Below, piece by piece: positions 1-12,554 of a stretch of 64,000 bases of DNA. The notes under the pieces are model-generated. The model ran no database searches, was not told the origin of the DNA, and saw nothing but the letters and a program-made list of their open reading frames with translations. Numbering within the stretch: the stretch's first letter is position 1; each line of letters opens with the position of its first letter. A program made the position numbers and the translations under genes. Origin of the DNA: Pleurodeles waltl (Eukaryota; Chordata; Amphibia; Caudata; Salamandridae); the NCBI RefSeq assembly GCF_031143425.1, contig NC_090451.1, positions 350,990,339-351,054,338 on the forward strand, in the 5' to 3' direction.

Positions 1-1647
1 TGGGGAGGCAAGGACTTACCTCCACCAAATTTGGACAGAAGGACCACTGGACTGTCGGGGGTCACTTGGATCCAGCTCCTGTGTTCCAGGGACCACGCTC
101 GTCAAGATGAGAGGGGACCCAGAGGACCGGTGATGCAGAAGTTTGGTGCCTGCGTTAGCAGGTGGAAGATTCCGTCGACCCACTGGAGATTTCTTCTTGG
201 CTACCAGTGCAGGGTGAAGGCAGACAGTCCTCAGAGCATGCACCACCAGAAAACAGTCAGAAAGCCAGCAGGATTAGGCGCTACAATGTTGCTGGTAGTC
301 GTCTTGCTACCTTGTTGCAGTTTTGCAGGCGTCCTGGAGCAGTCAGCGGTCGATCCTTGGCAGAAGTCGAAGAGAAAGATGCAGAAGAGCTCTGGTGAGC
401 TCTTGCATTCGTTATCGGAAGAGAAACCCACAGGAGAGACCCCAAATAGCCCTCAGAGGAAGATTGGCTGCCTAACCAGGTAAGAGCCTATCAGGAAGGG
501 TCTCTGATGTCACCTGCTGGCACTGGCCACTCAGAGGTCTCCATTGTGCCCTCACACCTCTGCATTCAAGATGGCAGAGGTCTGGGACACACTGGAGGAG
601 CTCTGGGCACCACCCCTGGGGTGGTGATGGACAGGGGAGTGGTCACTCCCCTTTCCTTTGTCCAGTTTCGCGCCAGAGCAGGGGCTGGGGCCTTCAGAGC
701 ATTTCCAGAGGCTGGGGAGGCTACTCCTCCCCAGCCCTTAACACCTACTGTAACACCCTCAGAGGAAATACTTTGTTCTGCCTTCCTGGGACTGGGCTGC
801 CCAGACCTCAGGAGGGCAGAAACCTGTCTGAGGGTTGGCAGCAGCGATAGCTGCAGAGAAAACCCCAGAGAGCTAGTTTGGCTGTACCCGGGATCCATGC
901 TGGAGCCCCGGGGATGCATGGGATTGGCACCCTAATACCAGATCTGGCTTGGGGGACAATTCCATGATCTTAGACATGTTACATGCCCATGTTCGGAGTT
1001 ACCATTGTGAAGCTACATATAGGTATTGACCTATATGTAGTGCATGTGTGTAATGGTGTCCCCGCACTCAAAAAGTCCTGGGAAATTGCCCTGAACAATG
1101 TGGGGGCACCTTGGCTAGTACCAGGGTGCCTTCACACTTAGTAACTTTGCACCTAACCTTCACCAAGTGAGGGTTAGACATATAGGTGACTTATAAGTTA
1201 CTTAAGTGCAGTGTAAAGTGGCTGTTAAATAACGTGGACGTTATTTCATTCAGGCTGCAGTGGCAGTCCTGTGTAAGAATTGTCTGAGCTCTCTATGGGT
1301 GGCAAAAGAAATGCTGCAGCCCATATATCCTGGAACCCCAATACCCTGGGTACCTAGGTACCGAGTACTAGGGAATTATAAGGGTGTTCCAGTGTGCCAA
1401 TTAGAATTGATGAAAATGGTCACTAGCCTGCAGTGACAATTTTAAAAGCAGAGAGAGCATAAACACTGAGGTTCTAGTTAGCAGAGCCTCAGTGATACAG
1501 TTAGGCGCCACACAGGGAACACATATAGGCCACAAACTATGAGCACTGGGGTCCTGGCTAGCAGGATCCCAGTAACAAAGGCAAAAACAAACTGACACAT
1601 AAGTAAAAATGGGGGTAATATGCCAGGCAAGATGGTACTTTCCTACA
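1..1647 (-). mobile_element. LTR-like unit (TGTAGGAAAG family), copy A, truncated by window start
   Basis: Read on the minus strand this begins TGTAGGAAAGTACCATCTTG at 1647 and continues to the window edge. It is collinear with the first ~1.6 kb of the complete unit at 25329-28136: same start, the shared block around the 'tggtacc-aggtaccCAGGG' segment, the block naming a 'gggctgcagca' motif, and the same splice-donor-like GGTAAG followed by CCTTGCCT (positions 1-20 here, 26925-26940 there). No gag, pol or integrase ORF is visible; the open frames here are short and unlike known proteins. I infer an LTR or terminal unit of a large retroelement. The rest lies outside the window. Confidence 0.65.
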
Positions 1648-3588
1648 GTCATCCATGTCCTACAAGGATTGAGAGGACTTAGTTGCAGGGGCCTGTCAGA
1701 CCAACTTAAAAAATGTCTGTAATTCTATCAGGCAGTTAAAAGGCCTGTCTTACTGCTATAATCTGTTTTTGTCATTATTGTCAGCCCCTCTCAAACCGAT
1801 GAGCTATTGATGGTCATGCTTAGATAAATAGGGTGTACATGGTGTATCTCTCCAGAAAACAAGGTCTTGTTCTGGGTCGTATTCTGTGGCATAATAGCCT
1901 GCAGTGAATAGGCATAGTTGTTGTGTGTGCTAAGGCCAAAAGCCAATATAGCCAACTTTTTCTATTGGTAACTTGACTGGGGTGACATATCAGCTGGTAA
2001 GATTGTTCTGGCATTCTGGAAGCCATTCAGCAGATCTGATGCTGGTGAAAATGGGGAGAAGTGTTTTGAGGCGGGGGAGGCGGTTGGTAACCGTTATAAT
2101 TGTATTTTGGAGTTATCTTGATCTTACACTATGCCAGGACAGGATGTCAGATGGCATGTTTGCCCTGGTGGTTTAGAAGGCTAGGATTGAGCGAAGGACA
2201 GAAGTCGGAAAGTTTAGGGTTGTACTGAGTCTGAGAGATGAAGTTGAAGAGGATGAGGGACAGTGCAATAGGATTTGAAGCACGGCTGGAGGAACAGCGG
2301 GTATATGTTTCATGACTAGTTTTTGGGGAAGGCCGGTTTGTGAGGGAAGCCATGATGTTGCTAGAATTCTGTGCATCACAGAGAGTGAGAAAGGGAACGG
2401 GTAGAAGGGGGTGGATGCAGTAGCCAGGAGGAAGGGAAAGGCGGAACGTAGAGACCTGCTAGAGGAAGGGGTTATAGAAGAGAGGTATAAAATTATAATT
2501 TGCCTACTTTGCACTGGGGGATCAATACAGACTTAGAGCTGCACGATGGTGATGGACTAACTTTCGTGATGGACTAACTTTCGTTTTAGTCTAGGAAGAA
2601 CCAGCTCTTTGAAACAAAGGCATCATAGAAAGTGTTATCAGGCAGGTACCTGATTAGGCAGACAATTCCCTCCCCAGATTAAACTGGGTTAAAGCCATGT
2701 AATATTTTGTGAACAAGGTTTAGCATTTTGAAGTGGGTGAAGTGGCGTAATATGTTCTGGCTGCTTGTGTTAGAGGCGCGTCTCGCTCCAGTTTGTTATT
2801 TACCCATTAATAAACTTTTTTGTGTATTTATATATATATAAAAAATAATGTTCTACGGCCAAGAATGTTCCTACATCTTTAACCAAAGGTGTATCATCTG
2901 GGTATATGGATGAAGGGTGTGCGATCCTAGCACCTGTTTGATCAGTAATGTGAAAATATGTGGTGGAAGACAGAGTGGATTTCTGCAACATTCATGTCAG
3001 ACGCCAGGTCTCTAAAAGTTCCCTAAGCCACCCTTTGTGCTTTGTTACAAATTATGAAGGCTCTTGGTCATGTGATGAAAAGAGAACACGCTGTTCTAGT
3101 GAAACTCTAGCATGAAATATAAATAGATGATCGAGATTTATTGAACTGCTGCCGGAGAATGATTCTTGCGGCAGTGGACCTCAAACACACAAAAAGGCAA
3201 CAGCGCTCCAATGGAAACTCCAGGCTGAAAACCATGTAATAGGCAACACAATGAAACAAGACTTTGATAATTCTCCCTCTGAAGGTGGCAGCTTCAAAAT
3301 TATTAAAAAGTGGTTGCGAAAACGAAAGTACTTACGTTTTGGTAAATTAAGGGAGAAAATCAATTACATAACGATAACAATTAACAAGGGGAAAATAATG
3401 GACTCAAATAAGTGAATTATGGTGGTTATTTATTCATTTATTCATTTATTTATCTGTCTGTTTATTTAAGTGTTCTCGGTTTTATAGAAGCATGCCTCAC
3501 CTGAACCATGGAGCAGTTGCCCACACAACCATGGTGAGAAAGATCAGTGACAGAAGGAAGGGAACACAAAAAGAATATATAGAATGAT
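1648..3588. other. Unassigned non-coding stretch
   Basis: No coding region, RNA gene or recognisable transposon end seen. It contains a short AT-dinucleotide run near 2827-2842, a small direct duplication of 'gatggactaactttcg' near 2552-2583, and a TTAT/TTCA-type simple repeat near 3427-3470. Confidence 0.5.
3427..3470. repeat. Tetranucleotide-like simple repeat (TTAT/TTCA)
   Basis: Imperfect tandem units of ttat, tcat and ttta with a short ctgt interruption. A degenerate microsatellite. Confidence 0.8.
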
Positions 3589-3738
3589 AAAAAGGGTAAC
3601 AGTGAATTACTGGGATGTTTTTCACCAAGGGGTTCTGAGTGACGTCAAATAGGCAACGAGAGCGAAGCTCGAGTTGTCTATGATGTTCCTCAGAACCCTC
3701 AGGTGAAAAACACCCCTGTATTTCACTTTTTACCCTTC
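3589..3738. mobile_element. Palindromic MITE-like element (~150 bp)
   Basis: Two arms face each other: the left begins AAAAGGGTAACAGTGAA and runs to CACC..GGGTTCTGAG; the right begins CTCAGAACCCTCAGGTG and ends TTTCACTTTTTACCCTT. The centre holds a smaller self-complementary core (gagcgaagctc near 3661-3671). The whole unit can fold into one long imperfect hairpin. Superfamily is not determinable from the ends. Confidence 0.6.
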
Positions 3739-3868
3739 TATAATTTTATGTTATATATGGCCCCCAAAATCTTCTGCCCCTGCCTTCAACTACTGCGCAG
3801 GGACAGAGGATAATGGGAGAGTTATGCATAACATGCCCTGTCCACTCTAATGCAAATGTGAACATTAA

Positions 3869-3936
3869 GGGCCAGATGTACCAAAGGATTTTACCCATTC
3901 TGTGTCTATGGGAAAATGCTTTAGTACCTATGGCCC
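3869..3936. mobile_element. Tiny MITE with TAA target duplication
   Basis: Ends GGGCCAGATGTACC and GTACCTATGGCCC are imperfect inverted repeats and are flanked on both sides by TAA (3866-3868, 3937-3939), the 3-bp duplication typical of PIF/Harbinger. Only 68 bp long, so chance cannot be excluded. Confidence 0.4.
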
Positions 3937-3939
3937 TAA

Positions 3940-5185
3940 ATATCTTACCTGCTGTCCTTAACCAAAACCCACTACCTTGCTTGCCTTCCTTCCCCCTCCT
4001 GCAGCTGTGTTTTCTGCTTTCAGTCAAAGGAAATAGCACAGCTGAGCTGAAAGGCCCTCAGAGAATTCTGTCACCTGGCCTGGAAGGCTTTTATTACATC
4101 ACATATGTTGATGACCAGTTTTGATATCAACTGTTAAACACGATGTTTAACTTGAGGTTCCGAGCAGAACCCAACTGGTCTTGTCTCCTCTAGACGTAAG
4201 TAAAGTTTTGTTACATGAACCAAGTTTTGCGAAGTTCCCAATTACTGGCCTTCCTGTAGTTTGCAGGTTTCCCACTTCCCCTTCATCGATGCACCAGTGT
4301 AGTTTTTGCAAGCACAATCAGAAACCTGCAAGCAGTTTACATATCTTCAGCATCTTTTCCTCACATATGACTTGACTGATTTATAAATCAAAGTATCCTT
4401 ATCAGAATATCATATTACATAAACACCATATCCTAAATATTGCTGGCAAAAATAATGTCCCACTCGGTGAAGGGGTCTGGTATCAACTTCAATTCAGCAA
4501 TATTTTGTAAATTCTGTTTAGGACACTATATTTATATGAAACAGCATTATGACAACAGTATTCTGGTGCCATCTTCTTAACGATCCGGAGCCAGGTAGGC
4601 CTGTGCCAAATGTATAAAATGGTGAAACTGGGTGGATTATGTAATATTAAAAGTATCACAAAATTCCCAGTTTTCACCCAAAACCCTCCTCACACAAAGC
4701 TTCATGTCCTTAGAGCATTGTTTCCCAAAATGTAAGTGGGTCACAAGCCCTACATGCAATAAAAATAAAGATGCCTTTAAATTCTGCATTTATCTTGTCA
4801 CATTAGCTGTGAGGTAAAAGGTCAGGCTAACTTTGTCTTCTGACAAATTGCTGCTTATGTTTTTAACGTGAGGACTGATGTTTACAAACTCCTCTCACGT
4901 TGTAGTAAGAAAAAAAAATGTAACATGAATTTGGTGAAAATCTTGCTGGAGTAGAGTGAGTGTGAAAACAATGGCTGTAGGACGTAATTTTATTGTAACA
5001 CACAAAATTTAAATTCCTGTTCACGAATTGTACAGATTCAGCAGTTAGGAAAGCAAAAATGATGCACATTTTTTTTGTAATTCTGAAGTGTGATGTAAAC
5101 AAATATTTTCATTGGATCAAAACAAATAAGGATACCTTCATTGGTGATGCACAAATGATAAATATTCACTGATACTCCATGTCTG
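3940..5185. other. Unassigned AT-rich stretch
   Basis: Short unrelated open frames only; no recognised gene or repeat family. Confidence 0.5.
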
Positions 5186-5373
5186 CACACTATAATTTGT
5201 GTGCAAAACTGTTTTATCAATAAAACTGTATGCTTGGCCAACTTTAATGGCCATTTCAATGGAAAATGTGCTGCCTGTACATACTATAATTTGTGTGCAA
5301 AACTGTTTTATCAATAAAACTGTATGCTTGGCCAACTTTAATGGCCATTTCAATGGAAAATGTGCTGCCTGTA
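5186..5373. repeat. 94-bp tandem duplication, near-perfect
   Basis: The unit starting at 5186 is repeated from 5280 with about one base difference (cacac versus catac at the start). The unit contains ttggccaactttaatggcca. Near-identity indicates a recent local duplication. Confidence 0.95.
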
Positions 5374-5402
5374 CATGATGCTTTAGTTACATTAAAAACA
5401 CT

Positions 5403-5943
5403 GACCGCCAGCGACCCCGGAACCCCGCCGGCCAGATAATTAACTTTTCTGTGAGCTGACGGGCGGAATCCTTGTTTCTGCCCGCCAGCTCACAGAAAGG
5501 CTCGGCCGGGACATTGATGGCGGCTCAACATGGAGCCGCCGTCAATGCCTCTGTGCAGCAGGTGCAGTTGCACCCGTCACGCAGATCACTGCCCGAAAAT
5601 CGGGCAGTGACCTGAGCGACGGGGCTCTGCACTGGGGCCCCTGCACTGCCCATGTAAAGTGCATGGGCAGTGCAGGAGCACCCCCTCCGCCAGCCTTTTC
5701 CCACCACGAAAAGGCTGGCGGGAAATGAAACATTATCCGCAGGGTAGCACAGCTACCCTGGCGGATGGTGTTTCAACCCGCCGCCAGGCTGCCAGACAGC
5801 GGGAGACTGGTGGTGGATGACAGCTGCCGCTGGCGGCCGTCACCATGTCCGTTATATGGCAGTTTGGCCCACCATGCCGTCTGGCTGCTTCAGCCGCCAC
5901 TGCCGGCATGGTGGGCCAAACTGCCATGATCGTAATGAGGGCC
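5403..5943. mobile_element. Multi-hairpin GGCCCTCATT-type element, left end truncated
   Basis: The right end reads taatgagggcc (to 5943), the inverse of the GGCCCTCATT terminus of the intact copy at 62217. The left terminus is missing and the sequence begins in gaccgccagcg. Internally it is a chain of perfect hairpins: CACTGCCCGA / TCGGGCAGTG with loop AAA (5587-5609), a 14-bp stem at 5641-5675, a 13-bp stem at 5690-5722, and a 24-bp terminal stem whose arms are 5856-5879 and 5904-5927. It shares ggtgcagttgcacccgtc and the hairpin order with 62217-62781. It has no coding capacity; the 207-aa open frame overlapping its right end runs through repeat arms. Nonautonomous DNA transposon, probably Harbinger-like (inference). 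Confidence 0.75.
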
Positions 5944-7400
5944 TCTGTGTCTGAAGTGAGGAATAGTCCAGAGTTTGTGCCCGCCTATGATAATGCCCTT
6001 CTGTTAGTGACCTGTCCTTTCTGGGAACACTTGCCTGGTGGCAGGTACTGGTCTGTGCCAGAGAATGGGGTGTTCCCTCAATGGAGGGTCAGCAGGGTCC
6101 GACTGAGACAGAAAATAGGCCAGGGCACCAGAATAAAAGTGGCCCCCATTAATGACTTAGAAAGGAATAAAAAACGGCCCACGTTTGCAAATTGGGGCAG
6201 TTTTGAACTTGTAAAGATACACTGTATAAGTGCTTTTCAAGGTATGGAAAACTGCATGAATTTGAGTTTGCTGCAGGCAATGTTTGTTTTAATATCAGGG
6301 AAATCAACAGTAAAAAACGGCCATCCATACCATAAAACAGGTGCACAGACAACAAAAAGAACATCCCAGAACCTGATCTGTCATACCAATGTTTTGGGTA
6401 CTACCAGATTACCCCACAGCAGTGATACTCAAATTACAGCCCAGGGACACGCATGCGGCCCTCATTGACCTTTACATGCAGCCCCCTGGTCAACAGTGCT
6501 GTTTACTCAATTCAGCACTAAAATTTAAAATATGTAATAAACTGCCATGCATTTATTTAAAGGTTAATTGCAGCTAAGGAAAGGAATTTACTAGGGTGCC
6601 CTGCACCGCTTAACTTTAGGAACATCTTAATTTATAGAGACATCTTGCAGCACATGTTTAAAATATGATACAGCCTCTTCAAATGCAAAAAGTGTATTAA
6701 ATTAACATGCAAAACTATTTCATCTAAGTAAAGCAGACTATCAGTGCATTGAGAAGTATTTTTTTAAAGTGATAGTTTTCAAACATGGATTTAGAAATAT
6801 TTATGCTCCCCACTAGCTGACAACAATGCCAATAGTGACCTAAGAGGCAGGTCAGCAGTCATGTGCCCCCTCTGGGTGGCCTTTGCTGCTATTATACACA
6901 GACCACATTACAGTTTATCAAATCAAAGACAGGAGACATTTTTGTAAAGAACACATCCTGAAAGCCTGAATTTCGAGGTCCTCTTATGTGATATTGAAGG
7001 AAAAGGAGGGAAAGTAAAATAAAACAATTGTACAGCATCAACAATTTGGCCAAGTGAGGAAGCTGGGATTAACCACAGGTCTGGTTGCACATTATGGAAT
7101 TCCTTTCAGCCACTAGATGCGCATGCTTCACTTCTCCTACACCCATCTTACCCCACCACAATGCACCACCCCCCCATCATCCCTGCCCCTGCGACCACCC
7201 TACTGGTACCAACGCGGCCCTTGGTCACAACACCCGCCAAACATTTTGGTCTCTGGGAAAATGTTTGGGAGTACCTATGCCCTATAGACTAGCCCAGCTG
7301 TGGAGGCTAGGTGTTGAGATGTTTGCTTAGGCAAGAAACTGCCAAAGGGAAGCTGGGAACACAGAGTTTTCATTGGGGAGTTGACTCAAAGGTGCAAGGG
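5944..7400. other. Mostly unassigned stretch with one hAT-like terminus
   Basis: No supported gene. One hAT-like end starts at 6420 (listed separately). AT-rich remainder without recognisable family. Confidence 0.45.
6420..6545 (+). mobile_element. hAT-like 5' terminus fragment
   Basis: CAGTGATACTCAAATTACAG resembles the CAGTGGTACTCAA-type termini of nonautonomous hAT elements. No matching right terminus or 8-bp duplication was found, so this is a fragment at best and its end is approximate. Confidence 0.35.
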
Positions 7401-7419
7401 CACTTCAACCCCAACTCCA

Positions 7420-9202
7420 ACGTCAATGACATCCCGCCATCACAAGACCTCTGCACCTCCCTAGCCACATTCTTCTACTGCAAGATCGCAGACATTTATG
7501 ACAGCTTCAGTACTCAGCCCCCCCGTCAACCACCGACACCACAGACTCACCACCCACCAGCCTCCTACTCTCCTGGACCCACGTCAATGACAACGACACC
7601 ATCGAAATCATGAACACCATCCACTCTGGCTCACCATCCGACCCCTGCCCTCACCACATCTTCAACAAAGCAAGCTCTGTCATCACACCCCAACTCCGGA
7701 AGACCATCAACAGTTCCTTCGAGACCGCCACCTTCCCGGAGAGCTGGAAAAACGCATGAGATCAATGCCTTCCTCAAGAAACCCAAGGCAACCCAAAGGA
7801 CCTCAAGAACTTCCGGCCCATCTCCCTGCTCCCCTTCCCAGCAAAAGTCATAGTGAAAATTGTCAACAAACAACTGACCCGTTTCCTCGAGGAGAACAAC
7901 ACTCTGGACCCATCCCAATCTGCAGCAACCAAAGTACCGAAACCACCCTCATCGCCGCTACCGATGACATCAGGACCATACTTGACAACGGCGAACCCGC
8001 GGCCCTCATCCTCCTGAACCTCTCAGCCACGTTCGACACTGTCTGCCACCACACCCTACGCACACGCCTCAACGATGCAGGAATCCGCGACAGAGCCATG
8101 GACTGGATCACCTCCTTCCTCACCGGCAGAACTCAGAGAGCCTGCCTCCTTCCATCCCGCTCTGAAGCCACCAAAATTATCTGCGCGTACCCCAGGGATC
8201 GGCCCTCAGACCAACCCTCTTTAACGTCTACATGGCTCCTCTCGCTAAAATCGCCCGATCGCACAACCTCAACATCGTCTCATATGCCAATGACACCCAG
8301 CTGATCCTCTCCCTCACCAAGGACGCCGCCATCGCCAAGACCACCCTCCACGTTGGAATGAAGGCCATCGCCGAATGGATTAAGAACAGCTGCCTGAAAC
8401 TGAATTCTGACAAGACTGAGGTCCTCATCTTCGGCTTCACCCCCTCCGTATGGGACGACTCCTGGTGGACTGCCACACTGGAAGCTAAACCGACACCCAC
8501 TGACCAAGCACGCAACCTGTGATTCATCCTGGACTCATCACTATCAATGACCCAGCAAGTCAACACCATCTCTTCTTCCTGCTTCAACAACCTATGCATG
8601 CTTCGGACGATCTACACATGGATCCCCACCGAAACCTGAAGGATGGTCATCCAAGCCCTCGTAAGCAGCAAATTGGACTACAGCAATGCCTTCCATGCAG
8701 GAACCACGGCCAAACTCCAGAAAAGGCTGCAAAGCATACAGAACGCCTCCACACGCCTCATCCTGGATATCCCTCGCCACTGCCACATCACAGCCCACCT
8801 GAGAGACCTACACTGGCTCCCCAACAAGAGAATCACATTCAAAATCCTCACCCACGCTCACAAGGTACTGCACAACACCAGACCAGAATACCTCAACAGA
8901 CAGCTCTCCTTTTACACCCCAATCTCGACAGCTTCGCTTCGCCAACCTTGTCCTCGCCACCGTCCCAGGCATCCACAGAATGACTGCCGGTGGCAGATCG
9001 ATCTCCCACCTCGCCACCAAGACATGGAACACTCTTCCCACCCACGTGGGTCAGACAAAGGACCTACTCACCTTCAGGAGACATCTCAAGACATGGCTGT
9101 TCAAGCAGTAGCAGCCCCCCTCCCCTCAGCACCTTGAGACCCTCACGGGTGAGTAGTGTGCTTTACAAATACTCTGATTGGTTGATTGATTGATTGATTG
9201 AC
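7420..9202 (+). mobile_element. L2/CR1-like LINE, RT and 3' end, degenerate
   Basis: Collinear reverse-transcriptase blocks appear across three frames. The palm N-terminal block FRPISLLPF is near 7816. The aspartate block (LILLNLSATFDTVCHHTLRT) is near 8005-8065. The catalytic block YANDTQLILSL is near 8283; the usual YADD has its first aspartate changed to asparagine. Further on come LNSDKTEVLIFG (8401-8436), LDYSNAF (8671) and HLRDLHWLP (8800-8826), followed by a C-terminal tail ending near 9130. The 3' end is a (TTGA)n-type microsatellite tail at 9175-9202, as in L2/CR1-group LINEs. Several frameshifts and stops separate the blocks and no 5' endonuclease is visible, so this is a 5'-truncated dead copy. 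The start is approximate. Confidence 0.88.
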
Positions 9203-11471
9203 TAGCAGACATACTTGTGATAACAGAAAGCCCCCCATTGGGGAGCTTCCATAACTATATTAGGCCTAGATTGTGTTGCATATTCCCAAGTGATTAACTT
9301 AATCAGTATGTGTGTGATAATGTACCCCAGTGGGTGTCTGAATGACTAGGATCCACCCCCAGGTAAGAGGTGGCCTTGAAAGTGAGACCACAGAGTTTGA
9401 GGGCAGGGATCTGCAAAATTGATTAATACATGAGCTGGTGCTCGTAGGACAGAATATAACATTAAATATGAATGATGCTAGAAAACGCAATAACGAATAT
9501 GATACTAGCAATAAAATCACCACCAGTAGTATACATTTTGGGAACGAGCATCCATTATAAACTAATATGGGAAAAAAACATGCTAGGTGAACTATGGACA
9601 TACTAGATCATGCACATCATAAAAATAAAATTCAATAGATGAATGTAACTGGAGCCAGTGAGATGGAACAGCAAAATTAAAGGGAAAATGTGCTGCTTCC
9701 TAAGTGCATTTTAGGATTAAACCTTTACAGATGAGTCAGTCCCACTGGGGTACAAATGGCGTGTGGGGGGCAGTGTATTGCGGTTGCTCACAGTCAGACA
9801 AAAAAGCATTAAAACAAAGCAGAATTTACACAGTACAGACTGCATTAATGTTGGGAAGCGCATTAATTCAGGAAGTAATTGCAACGACGCTCTTCTGTCC
9901 TACGGTTTACTAGACAAGTGAGGCTACAGCACTGCTGGGTGACGGTTTGTTACATAGTGCCAATGAAAAGTCTACTTGAGGAGGCTACACAGTCCCCTGG
10001 GTGATGGTAATATCATAGGTGATGGTAGCAGAGTAAAACTCTGCCAGTTTCACCCCCACGATGATGCTGCCAATTTCAAGAGCTAGAGCCCCACACATAC
10101 ACACACTCTCCTAGTTTACACATCTTTGGGCCTCTTCCAAGTGCCTGACATTCCGCAAGGGATGAATTCAGAGTCTTTGTGCAGGACAGTCTTACAAACG
10201 TGATCGCAGAACCTGTGCTCAATTTTTAAGGAAAAAAAAATAGGTGCAGGGGCACAAAGATTCCGTCAGTAGGTCCCCCTGATACTGCTGAATGCTGGTT
10301 TTGCGAACGACAGATGTTGCTTTAACTCCACCTCCTAACTCTTTCAACCACCACCATACACCCCCTTCCCTTTTTGTCACTCCTGCAGATTATTTTTTAT
10401 CCAAACACTTTATCCCTTTATTACTGTATTCCATCTTTATCTACTTTCTTCTTTACATCTTCTCTGTCTTTCTCGTTCTAGGACAAAGACTGATAATGAA
10501 AAATAAGTCCCGATCCCCAAAAACGAGTGCAGGTGGGCCCCACCTTCAGCCCCTGCCCCCAATTTAGCAATGAGTGGAACCTTCCCAACGGGGTCTGTTT
10601 TGGGGTGAATCACTAGGAATTGGAGATTGAGTACATTGTCGTTAGGATATCCATGCTATATGTAGCACTATCCACTCCCAAAGAGCTGTTTTTCCTCTAT
10701 GTGTTTCTCGCTGTCGTCTGGTAGCTGCATTAGGCCTCACTGTTCTCACAGTTTCCCATTTTTGTCTGTTATTGTTGGTGTGTGTTCACTGTGGGCATGG
10801 TATGGTGTCTCTCTGACTCTCAACCGTCCTTTTCTTCTGATCGCTGTATTTTGCTTTACTGTACATAATTCATTTTACGTGTCCCAGCCGCCCCATTGGA
10901 TATTTTCCTGTTAATCATGTGTCCGCTGTCCTTATCTTCTCTGTCGGTGCTTTCCTTGACTGGACGTCTTCATCCGTGTGCAGTTCTGTTCGTAGGCTCC
11001 TTCTCTTACCCTCTATATTTCACTCTTTCTCTTTTTCATTTTCTTTCTCTCTCGTCACTGACCGCTTCCTCTTCTTCTGTTCGCTCTCTTGTTTCAATCA
11101 ATCTGCCCCTCTCTCCTTCCTCTTCTCTCGCGTCCCTTGTAAGTGAACCATATGACTCAGCCGAACAGATTAAAACCGTTAAGTAATACTGCGCAACTGG
11201 GAGGGATCTTCTATAATTTTACTGGAAACTTAAATATGAAGCATGACAATAAGATGTGTGGGTCGAAAGCTTACATATTTCAAAAGCTGCGGTCATTCCA
11301 CTACCCATTTCTAGAACATATTTTCAAGATTTCAAGAGAAGTGTTGATCTTTTCCATTGACTATTTAATCCTGTGCCCTAAATGAAAGGGGCATTATTTT
11401 GCCACATGTTTTTCCTGACTGGGCACAGTATATATTGTAGGCACAGGTATTCGCAATGGCGTAACAAACCT
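9203..11471. other. Unassigned stretch
   Basis: No recognised gene or family. A pyrimidine-rich tract at 10970-11130 yields open frames rich in Ser, Phe and Leu on the plus strand that I regard as compositional. Confidence 0.45.
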
Positions 11472-11496
11472 CCCCCCCCCCCCCCCCCCCCCCCCC
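11472..11496 (+). repeat. Poly-C run of 25
   Basis: Uninterrupted C homopolymer followed by gcggcgctcccag. Length in the assembly may be unreliable. Confidence 0.95.
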
Positions 11497-12554
11497 GCGG
11501 CGCTCCCAGACTTCACCCTCCCCGGAACTCCAGGGGGCCACTCAGCACAGCACCTGGTCCGGAAGGGGGCCCCTCCAGTTTCGTTAGGCCACTGGCCTGG
11601 GTCTTCGCACCGATATGTCAGCGGCTCCTGTTAAGCAGAGATTGTCTTTGTGTAAACGCTACTCATTCTGGGCACAGAGGTTGTTCCTCGCTGCTGAGAA
11701 AACGTCGTGAACCTACCTCCAGTGGCGAAACTGTCAATAGTGGGGCAGTGGCAACGGGGCCAGGTGCGAGGAGCCCACTGCACCCCAGTTGTGGGGGACC
11801 TTTACGGCACAACCCGGGACCAGGAGCCTTATTTTCCTAAAGTGCATTAGGGCGCGTGCACCTTTGCTGCGTCAGAGCCTGTTTAGGTGCTAAGGGGATT
11901 GTCTACCACTAAATATTAAGTATGAAGCGAACTGAGTGAACGAACACACTGAAGAGCCCGCAAGAAAATGAGACAGACGGTGACCAGAGGAAACCAAAGC
12001 AGACACCAGACATTGTAACATCATAAAGCCTGAGGTAACCTGAGGCTATCCCACCAGCTAAGAAGCTTATTGTCCTGGTGCACAAAGAAACTGCGTCATT
12101 AATGCCGTCTAGGCCCTGCTGTGTGTCTTCCAGACCAATGAGGAAGCGGGAAAAGGACTCATTCAGACAACATTTCCTGTACAACAAATCATGGCCACCC
12201 CTCCAATAAATAACGACAAAGGGGCAGGCTGAGTAACTGACAAATAAAGGACTGCATTAGGCACGAGCCCAGCATTCTCCTTCCCAGATATCAATAAAAG
12301 CAACACAAAAGAACAAAGTAGAGCGCGAGTATGTGAATAAATATATAGAGCAGCACACTTTAGAAACTGAATTGCATCTAGAGCCTACATACAGCCCAGA
12401 TCAAATCAAGAATGGTTGATTGAGCAATCTAAACAGCTATCAGTGATCTGCGGCATGTTTGCAACATGAAATGCCTATTTGAGGTAGAAACAATGCAGCT
12501 AGGCAATGGTGTAATATAAAATAAAGGAGCACTTTCAAACACTGGGGGGTGTTC
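11497..12554. other. Unassigned; should contain the left end of the Harbinger element
   Basis: GC-rich to ~11830, then ordinary composition. The element carrying the Myb-like and transposase genes should end here, but I could not find an inverse of the 21914 terminus (expected GGCCTATATTTCTAC on the plus strand). Confidence 0.35.

Noticed and set aside
5845..6468. 207-aa open frame
   Set aside because: Begins in the terminal hairpin arm of a repeat and continues into non-coding sequence; no homology recognised.
7631..9041. Minus-strand frames over the L2/CR1-like LINE
   Set aside because: Shadows of the plus-strand RT blocks.
11382..11840. 152-aa Pro-rich frame
   Set aside because: Created by the poly-C run and GC-rich repeat; no start context or homology.
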